Made by a program: the position numbers and the translations under genes
In this document: positions 18,942 through 31,203 of the stretch, piece after piece
Layout of the letters: each line of letters opens with the position of its first letter
How positions within the stretch are numbered: the stretch's first letter is position 1
Notes under the pieces: model-generated
Database searches by the model: none
Told to the model about the DNA's origin: nothing
The model's input: only the letters and a program-made list of their open reading frames with translations
DNA from: Pasteurellaceae bacterium Pebbles2
GTDB lineage: Bacteria; Pseudomonadota; Gammaproteobacteria; Enterobacterales; Pasteurellaceae
Length of the DNA stretch: 64,000 bases
NCBI GenBank assembly: GCA_023101505.1
Contig: LVZA01000001.1
Coordinates: 1,364,001 to 1,428,000 of the forward strand
Reading direction: 5' to 3'

Positions 18942-21254
18942 ATGACTCAATTAACTGAAACTCAACAAAAAGCGTGGGCTGGCTTCACCGCAGGCGACTG
19001 GCAAACAGAAGTAAACGTGCGTGATTTTATTCAGAAAAACTATACGCCTTATGAGGGCGATGAGTCTTTCTTGGCAGAAGTAACTCCAGCGACAGCAACA
19101 TTGTGGGCTGATGTAATGGAAAAAATCAAAGTTGAAAACAAAACACACGAACCGTATGACATCGACTGCGATACTCCGTCAACAATTACTTCTCACAAAC
19201 CAGGTTATATTAATAAAGATTTAGAAAAAATCGTCGGTTTACAAACAGATGCACCTTTAAAACGTGCGATCATTCCTTACGGTGGGATCAAAATGGTAAA
19301 AGGCTCTTGCCAAGTTTACCGTCGTGAATTAAAACCTGAAGTAGAGCATATTTTTACTGAATATCGTAAAACCCATAACCAAGGTGTATTCGATGTTTAT
19401 ACCCCAGATATTTTACGTTGCCGTAAATCAGGCGTAATCACTGGTCTTCCAGATGCTTACGGCCGTGGTCGTATTATCGGGGACTATCGTCGTTTAGCGA
19501 TCTATGGTGCTGACTTCTTAATGAAAGATAAATTTAAACAATTTAATTCATTACAAGCACGTTTAGAAGCTGGCGAAGATATTCAAGCGACAATTCAATT
19601 ACGTGAAGAAATTGCAGAACAACACCGCGCTTTAGGCAAAATCAAAGAAATGGCGGCATCTTATGGTTTCGACGTTTCTCGCCCAGCAGAAAATGCACAA
19701 GAAGCGGTGCAATGGACTTATTTCGCCTATCTTGCTGCAGTTAAATCACAAAACGGTGCGGCAATGTCGTTCGGGCGTGTCTCTTCATTCTTAGATATTT
19801 ATATTGAACGTGATTTAAAAGCAGGCAAAATCACAGAACAAGAAGCACAAGAGTTAATTGACCATTTAGTAATGAAATTACGTATGGTGCGTTTTTTACG
19901 TACGCCTGAATACGATCAATTATTCTCTGGCGACCCAATGTGGGCAACTGAAACCTTAGCTGGTATGGGTTTAGACGGCCGTACATTAGTAACTAAAAAC
20001 AGCTTCCGTATCTTACACACCCTTTACACAATGGGCCCATCACCAGAACCAAACTTAACTATTCTTTGGTCTGAACAATTACCTGAGGGCTTTAAACGTT
20101 ACTGTGCGAAAGTGTCTATTGATACTTCATCTGTGCAATACGAAAACGATGACTTAATGCGTCCAGACTTCAACAATGATGACTATGCGATTGCGTGCTG
20201 CGTATCTCCAATGATCGTGGGCAAACAAATGCAATTCTTCGGTGCGCGTGCGAACCTTGCAAAAACAATGCTTTACGCAATCAACGGCGGTATCGATGAA
20301 AAATCTGGCTTACAAGTTGGTCCAAAATCAGCGCCAATTACCGACGAATACTTAAACTTTGACGATGTAATGACTCGTATGGACAGCTTTATGGATTGGT
20401 TAGCTACCCAATACGTAACTGCATTGAATATCATTCACTTTATGCACGATAAATACAGCTACGAAGCGGCATTAATGGCGTTCCACGACCGTGATGTATT
20501 CCGTACAATGGCGTGTGGTATCGCAGGTCTTTCTGTGGCGGCGGATTCACTTTCAGCGATTAAATATGCGAAAGTAAAACCAGTGCGTGGTGATATCAAA
20601 GATAAAGACGGCAACGTAGTTGCTTCAAATGTGGCTATCGACTTTGAAATCGAAGGCGAATATCCACAATTCGGTAACAATGACAGCCGTGTGGACGATT
20701 TAGCCGTTGATTTAGTTGAACGTTTTATGAAAAAAATCCAAACCCATAAAACATACCGCAACGCAACACCAACACAATCTGTATTAACCATTACTTCAAA
20801 TGTGGTTTACGGTAAAAAAACAGGTAACACCCCTGACGGTCGTCGTTCAGGCGCACCATTCGGACCAGGTGCAAACCCAATGCACGGTCGTGACCAAAAA
20901 GGTGCGGTAGCGTCATTAACATCGGTTGCGAAATTGCCATTTGCCTACGCGAAAGATGGTATTTCATATACTTTCTCAATCGTACCAAACGCGTTAGGTA
21001 AAGATTACGAAGCACAAAAACGCAACCTTGCAGGCTTAATGGACGGTTATTTCCACCACGAAGCAACAGTTGAGGGCGGTCAGCACTTAAACGTGAACGT
21101 AATGAACCGTGAAATGTTGTTAGATGCAATGGAAAACCCTGAAAAATACCCACAATTAACCATTCGTGTGTCTGGTTATGCGGTACGTTTCAACTCGTTG
21201 ACCAAAGAGCAACAACAAGACGTAATTACGCGTACGTTTACACAAGCGATGTAA
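18942..21254 (+). CDS. pflB: Formate C-acetyltransferase (pyruvate formate-lyase)
   Basis: 770 residues. PflB converts pyruvate and CoA to acetyl-CoA and formate in anaerobic growth. The catalytic cysteine pair is Cys419-Cys420 in IACCVSP, and the glycyl radical site is Gly745 in RVSGYAVRF close to the C terminus. Formate leaves through FocA, encoded just upstream. The activating enzyme pflA is not adjacent but lies 10 kb away in the same window. Codon choice looks strongly biased, consistent with a highly expressed enzyme. Confidence 0.97.
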   Translation: MTQLTETQQKAWAGFTAGDWQTEVNVRDFIQKNYTPYEGDESFLAEVTPATATLWADVMEKIKVENKTHEPYDIDCDTPSTITSHKPGYINKDLEKIVGLQTDAPLKRAIIPYGGIKMVKGSCQVYRRELKPEVEHIFTEYRKTHNQGVFDVYTPDILRCRKSGVITGLPDAYGRGRIIGDYRRLAIYGADFLMKDKFKQFNSLQARLEAGEDIQATIQLREEIAEQHRALGKIKEMAASYGFDVSRPAENAQEAVQWTYFAYLAAVKSQNGAAMSFGRVSSFLDIYIERDLKAGKITEQEAQELIDHLVMKLRMVRFLRTPEYDQLFSGDPMWATETLAGMGLDGRTLVTKNSFRILHTLYTMGPSPEPNLTILWSEQLPEGFKRYCAKVSIDTSSVQYENDDLMRPDFNNDDYAIACCVSPMIVGKQMQFFGARANLAKTMLYAINGGIDEKSGLQVGPKSAPITDEYLNFDDVMTRMDSFMDWLATQYVTALNIIHFMHDKYSYEAALMAFHDRDVFRTMACGIAGLSVAADSLSAIKYAKVKPVRGDIKDKDGNVVASNVAIDFEIEGEYPQFGNNDSRVDDLAVDLVERFMKKIQTHKTYRNATPTQSVLTITSNVVYGKKTGNTPDGRRSGAPFGPGANPMHGRDQKGAVASLTSVAKLPFAYAKDGISYTFSIVPNALGKDYEAQKRNLAGLMDGYFHHEATVEGGQHLNVNVMNREMLLDAMENPEKYPQLTIRVSGYAVRFNSLTKEQQQDVITRTFTQAM

Positions 21255-21287
21255 GCCAAAGAGCTAATTAGCTTGTAAAACATTAAT

Positions 21288-21337
21288 AAAATCCACCGCA
21301 CTTTTTGCGTTAAACAGAAGTGCGGTGGATTTTTTTA
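21288..21337 (+). terminator. Terminator after pflB, built from an inverted uptake-signal pair
   Basis: AAATCCACCGCACTT and AAGTGCGGTGGATTT form a 15-bp perfect stem followed by a T-run. The match extends past the core uptake signal on both arms. Confidence 0.92.
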
Positions 21338-21436
21338 TATTTTTGTTAATGCGGATTTCAACGTGTTTAGCCTTTAATCTTCAAGGCTTTATGCGTATAA
21401 TAAGCCATTGATTTTAACTTAACTCGCTAATTGAAT

Positions 21437-22363
21437 ATGCAGCTAATTCGTGGCATAGATGCCATTCCCAATGATTTCCCCGCCTGTGCATTAACTGTCG
21501 GTAATTTCGACGGCGTGCATTTAGGGCATCAAGCGATTTTGCATCATCTAAAGCAAAAAGCACAAGCCTTGAATTTACCGACGGCGGTGATGATTTTTGA
21601 ACCTCAGCCACGAGAATATTTTATGGGCGAGAATGCTCCTGCTCGTTTAATGCGTTTGCGAGATAAGTTACATTATTTACGTCAAGCCAACATTGATTAT
21701 GTAATCTGCATAAAATTCGACCGCACTTTTGCCGAAATTTCTGCACAAGATTTCATTGCGGAATTGTTAGTGAAAAAACTCCACGTCGCATTTTTGAGTT
21801 TAGGCGATGATTTCCATTTTGGTAAACATCGTCAAGGCAACTTCGCAATGCTCACACAAGCAGCACAACACTTTGATTTTGAAGTAGAAAATAACCGCAG
21901 TTTTTGTCATCAGCAACAACGAGTGAGCAGCACCGCTATTCGCCACGCTCTCGCACAAGATCGCCTTGATGATGCTCAAGCCTTGCTCGGTAGACCTTAC
22001 CGTATTTGGGGCAAAGTCGTACACGGACAAAAACTCGGGCGTACCATTGGTTTCCCCACTGCCAACATTCGTTTGCAACGTCAGGTTAATCCTGTCAAAG
22101 GTGTTTATGCGGTGCGAGTGGAGCTAAACTGCGGTGCAATTTTTAATGGAATTGCCAATATTGGACAACGCCCAACGGTGAGTGGTGCAAAGCAATTACT
22201 GGAAGTGCATCTGTTTGATTTTAATCAGAATTTATATGGAAAGAATATTCAAGTCGAATTTTGTCATAAATTGCGTGATGAAATAAAATTCCCCTCTCTT
22301 GATGCGTTAAAGGTACAAATTCAGCAAGATGAACAAAATGCACGACAATATTTTGGTGTATAA
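21437..22363 (+). CDS. ribF: Bifunctional riboflavin kinase / FAD synthetase
   Basis: 308 residues from the ATG at 21437 (MQLIRGIDAIP); a TTG two codons earlier is less likely. RibF phosphorylates riboflavin to FMN and then adenylates it to FAD. The N-terminal FAD synthetase domain has TVGNFDGVHLGHQ, and the C-terminal kinase domain has GRTIGFPTANI near residue 200 and GVYAVRVE. No FMN riboswitch is visible upstream. The gene carries an uptake signal at about 21720 and ends before a bidirectional terminator. Confidence 0.95.
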   Translation: MQLIRGIDAIPNDFPACALTVGNFDGVHLGHQAILHHLKQKAQALNLPTAVMIFEPQPREYFMGENAPARLMRLRDKLHYLRQANIDYVICIKFDRTFAEISAQDFIAELLVKKLHVAFLSLGDDFHFGKHRQGNFAMLTQAAQHFDFEVENNRSFCHQQQRVSSTAIRHALAQDRLDDAQALLGRPYRIWGKVVHGQKLGRTIGFPTANIRLQRQVNPVKGVYAVRVELNCGAIFNGIANIGQRPTVSGAKQLLEVHLFDFNQNLYGKNIQVEFCHKLRDEIKFPSLDALKVQIQQDEQNARQYFGV

Positions 22364-22370
22364 AAAATGA

Positions 22371-22414
22371 AAAAAAGTGCGGTGTAAAATTCACGAAAAA
22401 TACACCGCACTTTT
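22371..22414. terminator. Bidirectional terminator of ribF and ychE (inverted uptake-signal pair)
   Basis: AAAAGTGCGGTGTA and TACACCGCACTTTT form a perfect stem, with A-rich and T-rich flanks serving the two converging genes. Confidence 0.9.
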
Positions 22415-22427
22415 GCTTTTGTTAGGA

Positions 22428-23054
22428 CTAAAATACGCCAATATTGCGTAAACCTGTGGTGATAATTTCCACGCCTAAGGACATCAGCAATAAGCCCATA
22501 ATCCTTGTGATGACATTCGAACCTGTTTTGCCGAGCTTTTTGATCACAGGTTCAGAATAACGGAACAGGATATAGCAAGTCAGCCCGAACATCGCAATGG
22601 TGATGGCAGAGTAAAGATATTCCACCGCTAGATGTTGGCTTGAACCAAAAACAATAGTCGCACTGATTGAACCAGGTCCAGCCAAAATCGGTGTGGCGAG
22701 CGGCACAACGGCGATGTTGTTATAGTCTTCAAGGTTTTCATTTTTTTCTTCTTTATTGATTTTATGTTCACCGATTTTACCGTTGATCATTGTTAAAGCG
22801 ATGATGATTACAACCGCTCCGCCTGCGATACGGAAAGAATCAATAGAGATTTTGAACGCATTTAAAATGAAATTTCCAAAGAAAAAGCTCACCAATAAAA
22901 TCACGACGATAGAAAAGCAAGTGACTAAACTGGTTCGATTTTGTTGCTCTTTAGTGAGATCGGCTGTCATTGAATAGAAAATTGGTACGACACCAATCGG
23001 GTTGACCAAGGCGATTAGCCCGATAAAAAATTGCAAATAGACCGCTAAGTCCAT
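22428..23054 (-). CDS. ychE: MarC/YchE-family inner membrane protein
   Basis: 208 residues from the ATG at 23054, chosen because GGAGGAAAAT lies directly upstream; longer in-frame starts would place this ribosome site inside the gene. Six membrane segments; the segments ALVNPIGVVPIF near residue 17 and RIMGLLLMSLG near 185 match YchE. The family's function is unknown; the link of MarC to antibiotic resistance was not upheld. Converges on ribF. Confidence 0.88.
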   Translation of the reverse strand: MDLAVYLQFFIGLIALVNPIGVVPIFYSMTADLTKEQQNRTSLVTCFSIVVILLVSFFFGNFILNAFKISIDSFRIAGGAVVIIIALTMINGKIGEHKINKEEKNENLEDYNNIAVVPLATPILAGPGSISATIVFGSSQHLAVEYLYSAITIAMFGLTCYILFRYSEPVIKKLGKTGSNVITRIMGLLLMSLGVEIITTGLRNIGVF

Positions 23055-23134
23055 ATTTTCCTCCATAAAAAGGATTGTTTTGCTAGATATTATAGGGAGG
23101 AAGTGGAGGCGAGGCAATCAAATATAAAGTAAAT

Positions 23135-23165
23135 AAAAAAGTGCGGTGAAAAATACCGCACTTTT
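23135..23165 (-). terminator. Terminator after groL (inverted uptake-signal pair)
   Basis: On the leftward strand AAAAGTGCGGTATTTTT and ACCGCACTTTTTT form a stem with a short loop, 19 bases past the groL stop codon. Confidence 0.85.
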
Positions 23166-23183
23166 GCATTTTGGAGAACGGAA

Positions 23184-24833
<1,650 letters not shown>

Positions 24834-24879
24834 TTATTCCTTATAATTCAATTAATTAGATAGATTTATAATCTTCGGA

Positions 24880-25170
24880 TTATTCAACAATCGCTAAAAT
24901 ATCGCTTTCAGATACGATTAACACTTCTTCACCGTCAATTTTTTCTGCTTTCACGCCGTAACCGTCGTTGAAAATTACAGTATCGCCAACTTTAACGTCT
25001 AAAGGCTGAACAGTGCCGTTGTCTAAGATACGACCTTTACCCACAGCAATAACTTTTGCGCGGGTAGATTTCGTTGCCGCCGTACCAGTTAAAACGATAC
25101 CCCCAGCAGATTTAGTTTCTACTTCTTCACGTTTGATGATTACACGATCGTGTAAAGGACGAATTGCCAT
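24880..25170 (-). CDS. groS: Co-chaperonin GroES
   Basis: 96 residues. GroES is the heptameric lid of the GroEL cage. [16 protein letters not shown], the mobile loop [11 protein letters not shown] and the C-terminal ESDILAIVE are typical. First gene of the groS-groL operon, 52 bases ahead of groL. Confidence 0.98.
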   Translation of the reverse strand: MAIRPLHDRVIIKREEVETKSAGGIVLTGTAATKSTRAKVIAVGKGRILDNGTVQPLDVKVGDTVIFNDGYGVKAEKIDGEEVLIVSESDILAIVE

Positions 25171-25210
25171 TTGAAATTACCTCTAAATTAAAATTAAAAA
25201 CGTACCCAAT

Positions 25211-25238
25211 ATATGGGGAAAGAAAATCGGCTTTCAAG
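25211..25238 (-). promoter_or_regulatory. Sigma-32 heat-shock promoter of groSL
   Basis: On the leftward strand CTTGAAA (25238-25232), a 13-base spacer and CCCCATAT (25218-25211) match the sigma-32 consensus essentially perfectly. It lies 41 bases ahead of groS. No CIRCE element is visible. Confidence 0.93.
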
Positions 25239-25290
25239 GGGCAAAAAAGAAATTTTTTATGAAAAGTGCGGTGAAATTTAACGTAGTTTT

Positions 25291-25320
25291 AAATAAAAAA
25301 GGGCGTATCAAAACGCCCTG
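25291..25320 (-). terminator. Terminator of dusB-fis
   Basis: On the leftward strand GGGCGT pairs with ACGCCC around a TTTGAT loop, followed by six Ts, about 35 bases after the fis stop. Confidence 0.88.
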
Positions 25321-25354
25321 ATTTGTTTAATCGAATTGTTTACAAGGTAAACCT

Positions 25355-25651
25355 TTAGCCCATACCGTATTGTTTTAATTTTTTGCGTAATGTGCCACGG
25401 TTGATGCCGAGCATTAAAGCTGCACGAGTTTGGTTGCCACGAGTGTGTTGCATCACCATATCTAACATAGGGTGTTCAACTTCTGCTAAAACAAGCTCAT
25501 AAAGATCGTTTACATCTTGACCATCTAATTGGATTAAATAATTTTTTAATGCACGTTTTACTGAGTCACGTAGCGGTTTGTTCACTGCTTGTGCTTGTGC
25601 ATTGAGTTCAGGCACGATAAACATATTTGTAGAAGTTGTTTGTTCAAACAT
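25355..25651 (-). CDS. fis: DNA-binding protein Fis
   Basis: 98 residues from the ATG at 25651 ([10 protein letters not shown]), exactly the E. coli length; an ATG four codons upstream is also in frame. Fis bends DNA and activates rRNA promoters during fast growth. The C-terminal helix-turn-helix [19 protein letters not shown] is nearly identical across gamma-proteobacteria, as is [14 protein letters not shown]. Overlaps the dusB stop by 8 bases, so translation is probably coupled. Confidence 0.97.
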   Translation of the reverse strand: MFEQTTSTNMFIVPELNAQAQAVNKPLRDSVKRALKNYLIQLDGQDVNDLYELVLAEVEHPMLDMVMQHTRGNQTRAALMLGINRGTLRKKLKQYGMG

Positions 25652-26627
25652 TTGAGTTTCCATAGCGTATAAAATTAAAAAAATCTTTTAATGCACTGAG
25701 TTGCTGTTCAGCGGAAGTAATTGCATTAAAAGTCTGCTTAAAATTGGAATTAGGTAAAATTCCCTGTAAATACCAGCCAACGTGTTTGCGTGCAATTCGA
25801 TAGCCCTTTTCGGCACCATAGAATTGATGCAAATCTTCAATATGGCGTAAAATTACACCGCACTTTTCTTCTAGGTTAGGCTCTTCGACACATTGGTTTT
25901 GTTCAATTAGCCCAGCTATTCCCTGAAAAATCCAAGGGTTACCTAATGCTCCTCGTCCAATCATTATGGCGTCCGCACCTGTGTAATCAAGCACGAATTT
26001 TGCTTTCTGCACGGAGGTTATATCACCGTTAGCAATGACTGGAATTGAAATTGCTTGCTTCACCGCTTTGATGTTGTCATATTCAGCCTCTCCTTCAAAT
26101 AAGCATTCACGAGTACGTCCGTGAATACTTATGGCCTGAATACCACTTTGTTCTGCGATTTGCGCAATTTCCACACAATTTCGGTGTTGTCGATCCCAAC
26201 CTGTACGAATTTTTAATGTTACGGGTACATTTACCGCATTGACGACGGACCCAAGAATTTCACGCACTAAATGAGGGAATTGCAAAAGCGCAGATCCTGC
26301 GAGTTTTTTGTTCACCTTTTTGGCAGGGCAACCCATATTAATATCAATGAGCTGTGCACCATATTCCACGTTTACTTGAGCCGCTTGCGCCATTTCTTGC
26401 GGATCTGCTCCCGCAATCTGCACGGCATTAATTCCTGCATCTTGGTGATGTGCCAAGCGCAGTTGGGATTTTTCTGTATGCCACACCTGTGGATTTGTGG
26501 ACATCATTTCTGAAAAAGTTAACCCTGCTCCGTAATGGGCGCAAAGTTTGCGAAATGGTTGATCCGTGATCCCAGCCATTGGCGCTAATAAAATGCGATT
26601 TTTTAATTGATATTGACCAATTCGCAT
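25644..26627 (-). CDS. dusB: tRNA-dihydrouridine synthase B
   Basis: 327 residues, FMN-dependent TIM barrel that reduces uridine in the tRNA D-loop. [14 protein letters not shown] near residue 13, the catalytic cysteine in [10 protein letters not shown] and the FMN-phosphate loop [10 protein letters not shown] are present. The dusB-fis order matches E. coli. prmA, upstream of dusB in E. coli, is here separated by a terminator. Confidence 0.96.
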   Translation of the reverse strand: MRIGQYQLKNRILLAPMAGITDQPFRKLCAHYGAGLTFSEMMSTNPQVWHTEKSQLRLAHHQDAGINAVQIAGADPQEMAQAAQVNVEYGAQLIDINMGCPAKKVNKKLAGSALLQFPHLVREILGSVVNAVNVPVTLKIRTGWDRQHRNCVEIAQIAEQSGIQAISIHGRTRECLFEGEAEYDNIKAVKQAISIPVIANGDITSVQKAKFVLDYTGADAIMIGRGALGNPWIFQGIAGLIEQNQCVEEPNLEEKCGVILRHIEDLHQFYGAEKGYRIARKHVGWYLQGILPNSNFKQTFNAITSAEQQLSALKDFFNFIRYGNSNV

Positions 26628-26651
26628 TTCTTACTCCAATGCAGTGCCATA

Positions 26652-26688
26652 CAAAAAATGAAGTCTAATATCTGGTTAAATATTAGAC
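26652..26688 (-). terminator. Terminator after prmA
   Basis: GTCTAATAT and ATATTAGAC form a perfect 9-bp stem with an 8-base loop; on the leftward strand it is followed by TTCATTTTTT. It separates prmA from dusB. Confidence 0.7.
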
Positions 26689-26797
26689 TACCTTTATTTA
26701 GAAGGTGAGCTATGATACGCATTTTTTCACCATTTGAAAAGCATAATTTTTAATCAAAATTAATAAAAATTTGCCTTTCTATGCTTGACATTTTGAA

Positions 26798-27679
26798 TTA
26801 TGCCAATTTTCCGGTAATTCGACACCATTCTTCACGCTCAACCACAGGATCTAGCTGGAATTTTTGCTGATAAGTTGTGCAAACTGAACTAGATTGCGTC
26901 GCAAGTATGCCTGATAAGCCTAAATCGCCTTGTGGTTTTACCAGTTGATTAATGACGGGATATAGCTCTTTTAGTGGTCCTGCGAGAATGTTAGCGACCA
27001 CGACATCAGCTTTTAAGTCGGTTGGTTTTTCATCAGATAAAAATAACTGTAAGCGATCGGCAACGCCATTTTGTTCAGCATTATTGCGGCTGGCTAGAAT
27101 AGCTTGTGGATCGATGTCAATTCCCACCGCACTTTTTGCGCCTAATTTTAATGCGGCAATGGCTAAAATACCCGAACCACAACCGAAATCAATCACAGTT
27201 TTGCCTTGTAAATCTAAGCTGTCGAGCCATTCCAAGCATAATGCTGTGGTTGGGTGTGTGCCTGTGCCGAAAGCTAACCCTGGGTCAAGCATTACGTTCA
27301 CGGCGTTTTCATCAGGCACTTCACGCCAGCTTGGGCAGATCCATAAGCGTTTACCGAATTGCATTGGGTGGAAGTTATCCATCCATTCACGCTCCCAATC
27401 TTTGTCTTCAATTTGTTCTACTTTATAAGCGAAATTATCATCTAATAATTGGCTATTGCGAAGTGCGGTGACAATTAGTTGCATTTCTGTTTCAGCATCA
27501 AATAATGCCACTACATCAGTGTTGCCCCACAGGCGAGTTTCACCAGGTAATGGCTCAAAAATAGGGGTGTCTTGGCTGTCCATAAAGGTAACGGAAACCG
27601 AGCCAAGTTCTTCAAGATAATCACTGATTTTTTCTGCTTTTTCGCTGGTGCTATTAAGGCGAAGTTGAAGCCAAGCCAT
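26798..27679 (-). CDS. prmA: Ribosomal protein L11 methyltransferase
   Basis: 293 residues from the ATG at 27679, the E. coli length, with AAGGAAAA upstream; an in-frame start nine codons earlier is less likely. PrmA trimethylates several lysines and the N terminus of L11. The N-terminal substrate domain begins [13 protein letters not shown], and the SAM site is [16 protein letters not shown] near residue 160, followed by [10 protein letters not shown]. An uptake signal is inside the gene near 27127. Confidence 0.95.
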   Translation of the reverse strand: MAWLQLRLNSTSEKAEKISDYLEELGSVSVTFMDSQDTPIFEPLPGETRLWGNTDVVALFDAETEMQLIVTALRNSQLLDDNFAYKVEQIEDKDWEREWMDNFHPMQFGKRLWICPSWREVPDENAVNVMLDPGLAFGTGTHPTTALCLEWLDSLDLQGKTVIDFGCGSGILAIAALKLGAKSAVGIDIDPQAILASRNNAEQNGVADRLQLFLSDEKPTDLKADVVVANILAGPLKELYPVINQLVKPQGDLGLSGILATQSSSVCTTYQQKFQLDPVVEREEWCRITGKLA

Positions 27680-27729
27680 AGTTTTTCCTTTTGATGTAAG
27701 AAGCAAAATGTTGCTTCATTAAATGATGT

Positions 27730-29142
27730 TTATTGTACGACAATCAGCCCGATTGCGCCTTTGTCTGCGAGCATTAAATCTGATGAGCCAAAAATAAAAG
27801 GCTGGCTATTTGATGCGACATTGTCAAATTTCACTAAAATTGTTGCATTTTTAGTGATCCAAAGTGTGTCTTTCCAAACTAATTCATTGCTTGGCGTGGG
27901 CTGATCATTTTCACTTTCGATAAGAAATTTTGCCCCTTGAATACGAAAACCTGTGGCGGCTGACACGCTGATTGACCAACGTTCAACCGAACCTTGTTTG
28001 GCGTTAACATCAATACGACGTGGGTCAAAACGTTTTTGATTAATCATTGCATTAGTGCTGTCTAAATAGAAACGGCGCTCTTGGGCAATTTCTGTTGGCA
28101 ACGTGGCGACATCGCTAAATTGATAATTTGGTTTATGCGTAAATGCCGCTAACAAACCCTCGGGGCGTAGCTCTAAAATGCGATTATCAGCCAATTCACC
28201 GTTGCTGTCGAATAGCAGCCCAATTTTATCAATGACATTGCGTTTTTTGCCCGCAATTAGGCTGACATTACCGCCCTCGTTTAAATCTACTAAAATTTCT
28301 AAGCGTTCGCCTGTGCCTAGCCACGCTGATTTCACAACTTTAGGTTCAGGCAAAAAGCCTTGATCTCGGGCGATGATTTGGAAATCTCGCTCGTCATCAA
28401 AACGAAGTTCATAAGCACGAGAAAGAGATGCGTTGAGTAAGCGCAAGCGAATCCAACCACGAGCAATATTCAGGTAAGGCGCTTCTTGCCCATTAACAAA
28501 TAAGCGTTCGCCCAAAAAGTGCGGTTCATTTTGTTGGAATAATTGCGAACCCTCGCTATTAAGCTGTAAATCCTGCAAAATCAAGGGAATATCGTTTACA
28601 CCATATTTATTCGGCAAGGCAGATTTTGCGCTTTCGTTATCTTCAATCAGCCACATTCCCACCAAACCACGATAATTTTGATATGCGGAACTGGCGAGCG
28701 AGCAAGCGTGATAATAGCAAGTTGCCGCATTTTGTGTAATTGGCACGATAGGCGCCCAGCTTTGATTTGGCTTTAAACTACGCCCAATGCCACCGAGCAA
28801 ATCACTGCTAACTTGTAAGCCTTGAATATTCATTGCGACTAATTGCGGCAAATTATTACGATAATTTAGTTTGACGAAATCCCCTTTGCGCACTTTCACC
28901 GTCGGGCCTAAATAATGTCCATTAAAGCCCCAAACTTCGACTAATTTATTTTTTTGACGTTTAATTTGCGTGCTTTCCATTCCCAAAAAAATGGGTTTAC
29001 CACGACGACTTTCAAGCAGCGGCGGAATGCGCAATTCTTCTTCCGTAGCGGCTAATAGCACTTTCGGCGTACTAATAAGTGCGGTGGCAATCGCCGTTTT
29101 TTTGAAAAGTTGACGACGAGAAAGCATTCGATGTTCAGTCAT
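27730..29142 (-). CDS. ftsP: Cell division protein FtsP (SufI), multicopper-oxidase fold
   Basis: 470 residues with a twin-arginine signal (SRRQLFKK, Arg9-Arg10) ending around ALA near residue 32. FtsP is exported by Tat and stabilises the divisome under stress. It has three cupredoxin-like domains; the copper-ligand HxH motifs of true multicopper oxidases are largely absent (for example CYYHACS rather than HCHW), as known for SufI. It follows plsC by three bases, the E. coli order plsC-ftsP. Confidence 0.92.
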   Translation of the reverse strand: MTEHRMLSRRQLFKKTAIATALISTPKVLLAATEEELRIPPLLESRRGKPIFLGMESTQIKRQKNKLVEVWGFNGHYLGPTVKVRKGDFVKLNYRNNLPQLVAMNIQGLQVSSDLLGGIGRSLKPNQSWAPIVPITQNAATCYYHACSLASSAYQNYRGLVGMWLIEDNESAKSALPNKYGVNDIPLILQDLQLNSEGSQLFQQNEPHFLGERLFVNGQEAPYLNIARGWIRLRLLNASLSRAYELRFDDERDFQIIARDQGFLPEPKVVKSAWLGTGERLEILVDLNEGGNVSLIAGKKRNVIDKIGLLFDSNGELADNRILELRPEGLLAAFTHKPNYQFSDVATLPTEIAQERRFYLDSTNAMINQKRFDPRRIDVNAKQGSVERWSISVSAATGFRIQGAKFLIESENDQPTPSNELVWKDTLWITKNATILVKFDNVASNSQPFIFGSSDLMLADKGAIGLIVVQ

Positions 29143-29145
29143 TCT

Positions 29146-29868
29146 TTACCCCTGCTGTGCAATTTCCGCATCAAGTTCAGCAATCCGTTTTTCCATTAAT
29201 TGATGGCAATATTCAGCAAATTCACGCACATTTTCTTTGCTAAATTGGCTGCTATCCACAGGCGGCATCATTTCACAAATCACTTTGCCATTATCCCAAC
29301 GATTGAGATCAATTTTGCCTTGCGTTGTGGAACAAACCACAGGCACAACTGGCACACCTGCAGCAAGTGCGGCGTGAAATGCGCCTGTTTTAAATGGCAG
29401 TAAACCACGTCCACGACTACGAGTGCCCTCTGGAAACATCCAAACGGACAAATTATCTTGGTTAATACGATTAGCGAGTTGCCCCATTGTGTTGTGGGCT
29501 TTGCTGCGATTATCTCGATCTAGGAAAATGTTACCTGTCGCCCAATAAACCAAACCAAAAAACGGAATCCAAATTAGGCTTTTTTTACCAACGCTCACGG
29601 TGCGAGGCTGCACCATATAAGAAATCGTTACCATATCATAATTATTTTGATGGTTACCGATATAAATACAACGTCCAATTTGATCGGCATTTTCAGTATA
29701 ACGATGCTCCACTTTCAAGCCAAATAAAGGGTACAAACGCCCAAACCAACGAGCTACAATCCCCACGTTACTTGGGTGTTTAAAGCGAATAAGCGAATAA
29801 AGCGTGCCGAACACGCAAATCAGAATACAACACAAGATCACAAGAATAATGCGAGCGATTTTTAACAT
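29146..29868 (-). CDS. plsC: 1-acyl-sn-glycerol-3-phosphate acyltransferase
   Basis: 240 residues from the ATG at 29868, preceded by AAAGGAAA; a longer in-frame reading has no such site. PlsC acylates lysophosphatidate to phosphatidate in membrane lipid synthesis. The catalytic HxxxxD is NHQNNYD (His73, Asp78) and the second motif is FPEGTR at 145-150. An N-terminal membrane anchor spans about residues 4-25. Likely cotranscribed with ftsP. Confidence 0.95.
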   Translation of the reverse strand: MLKIARIILVILCCILICVFGTLYSLIRFKHPSNVGIVARWFGRLYPLFGLKVEHRYTENADQIGRCIYIGNHQNNYDMVTISYMVQPRTVSVGKKSLIWIPFFGLVYWATGNIFLDRDNRSKAHNTMGQLANRINQDNLSVWMFPEGTRSRGRGLLPFKTGAFHAALAAGVPVVPVVCSTTQGKIDLNRWDNGKVICEMMPPVDSSQFSKENVREFAEYCHQLMEKRIAELDAEIAQQG

Positions 29869-30313
29869 AGAATTTCCTTTGCAAAAATTTTGTAGAGTAT
29901 AGCAGAATTTACGCACATTCGGCTAGATTTTGGAGTAAGTTGTAAATTGCGTGATAATTGCGACATTTTGTGCCCAAAATTTCTACAGACATTATTGAAA
30001 AGTGCGGTGGAATTTTCGCTAGTTTTCTGTGTTTTATAAGAAATAAATTAATGACTGCATTATCTATTTTATCACTTGTCCCAATGTAAAATGTGAGAGA
30101 AGCTAGCGCAGCTTTATTCAAACCAAGAGGAAATGGGTTTAGGGTGAGTGCTTGATATAGAGCAACGAACTGCGTAGGCTGTGTGTTGGGGGCGAAAACA
30201 ACAATATTATAACTATGAGCTACTTGCTGAGATTGTTGATAACCTTTAGCTTAGATGAAGCTAAAGGCTGTAAAATATCGCTTGAAGGGATTATAAAGTT
30301 ATCACCAAATTCA
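29869..30313. other. Gene-free interval between plsC and lexA
   Basis: No convincing gene. It holds one uptake signal (AAGTGCGGT near 30001), a perfect 10-bp hairpin at 30243-30267 and presumably the plsC promoter. A 70-codon reading frame at its left end has no family resemblance or good start. The GC-richer stretch 30150-30200 could hide a small RNA but shows no diagnostic feature. Confidence 0.5.
30243..30267. repeat. Perfect 10-bp hairpin downstream of lexA
   Basis: CCTTTAGCTT and AAGCTAAAGG flank the loop AGATG. No T-run follows on either strand, so it is not a standard terminator. It lies about 46 bases after the lexA stop, in the 3' region of that transcript. Confidence 0.6.
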
Positions 30314-30949
30314 CTACATCCACGCATTATTACGAATAATGCCAACAGCAATTCCTTCGACTTCAAAGACTTCTTCTCGTAGGTTTACCACGATTGGGTC
30401 GAATTCTTCGTTTTCGGCGTGGAGATAAACGGTATCACCTTTGCGTTCTAGGCGTTTTACAGTAACTTCATCTTCAATGCGTGCGACGATAACTTGACCA
30501 TTGCGGACATCTTTGGTGCTGTGAACAGCAAGTAAATCACCATCTAAGATACCGATGTCTTTCATAGATTGACCATTCACTTTAAGTAAAAAGTCTGCTT
30601 GTGGTTTAAACATACCAGGGTCAACTTTGTAAGTACCCTCAATGTGTTGTTCCGCTAAGATAGGTTCACCAGCAGCAACACGTCCAATTAATGGCAAACC
30701 ATCAAGTTCAGGTTCGTCATTTGATGACATCAACAAGCGAATGCCACGGGACATTCCAGGCACCATTTCAATAGCGCCTTTACGAGCTAAGGCTTTTAAA
30801 TGTTCCTCGGCAGCGTTTGGAGAGCGGAAACCTAATTCTTTAGAGATTTCGGCACGAGTTGGAGGAACGCCTGCGGTTTCAATATGATACTTCAAGAAAT
30901 CATAAACTTCTTGTTGGCGGACAGTTAAGCTCTTGCTTAAGGTTCTCAT
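30314..30949 (-). CDS. lexA: SOS repressor LexA
   Basis: 211 residues. LexA represses SOS genes and cleaves itself when RecA filaments form. The winged helix domain has [21 protein letters not shown], the cleavage bond is Ala93-Gly94 in RVAAGEPI, and the catalytic dyad is Ser128 (GQSMKD) and Lys165 (TVKRL). Its promoter region carries an SOS box, giving autoregulation. Divergent from pflA. Confidence 0.97.
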   Translation of the reverse strand: MRTLSKSLTVRQQEVYDFLKYHIETAGVPPTRAEISKELGFRSPNAAEEHLKALARKGAIEMVPGMSRGIRLLMSSNDEPELDGLPLIGRVAAGEPILAEQHIEGTYKVDPGMFKPQADFLLKVNGQSMKDIGILDGDLLAVHSTKDVRNGQVIVARIEDEVTVKRLERKGDTVYLHAENEEFDPIVVNLREEVFEVEGIAVGIIRNNAWM

Positions 30950-31023
30950 AAGGCTCTCCCTTTGTTAATTATCAGTTGAATGAATATGGTGAGTTGCGCA
31001 CGATAACGCTAACTTACATAAAT

Positions 31024-31043
31024 CTCTGTTTTTTATTACAGTT
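31024..31043 (-). promoter_or_regulatory. LexA (SOS) box upstream of lexA
   Basis: CTGT-N8-ACAG is exact at 31026-31041 with a T-rich core (TTTTTATT). It lies 77 bases ahead of the lexA start, as expected for autoregulation. pflA starts 160 bases away on the other side and is unlikely to be controlled by it. Confidence 0.88.
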
Positions 31044-31203
31044 AAATTGCAATTATATATAGACTGGAAATAAATGCAATAAAAAAGATAAAAATAACCA
31101 GTAAATTATTTAAACTTTTACAAGTTTAGAATTTTTACTGAAAAAAAATAAAATTTTGCTATAATTTATCAACTTTATTTGATTATTTAACAAAGGACAA
31201 TTT

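Noticed and set aside
29909-30121. 70-codon leftward reading frame between plsC and lexA
   Set aside because: No family resemblance, no ribosome site, and it overlaps the 5' side of plsC.
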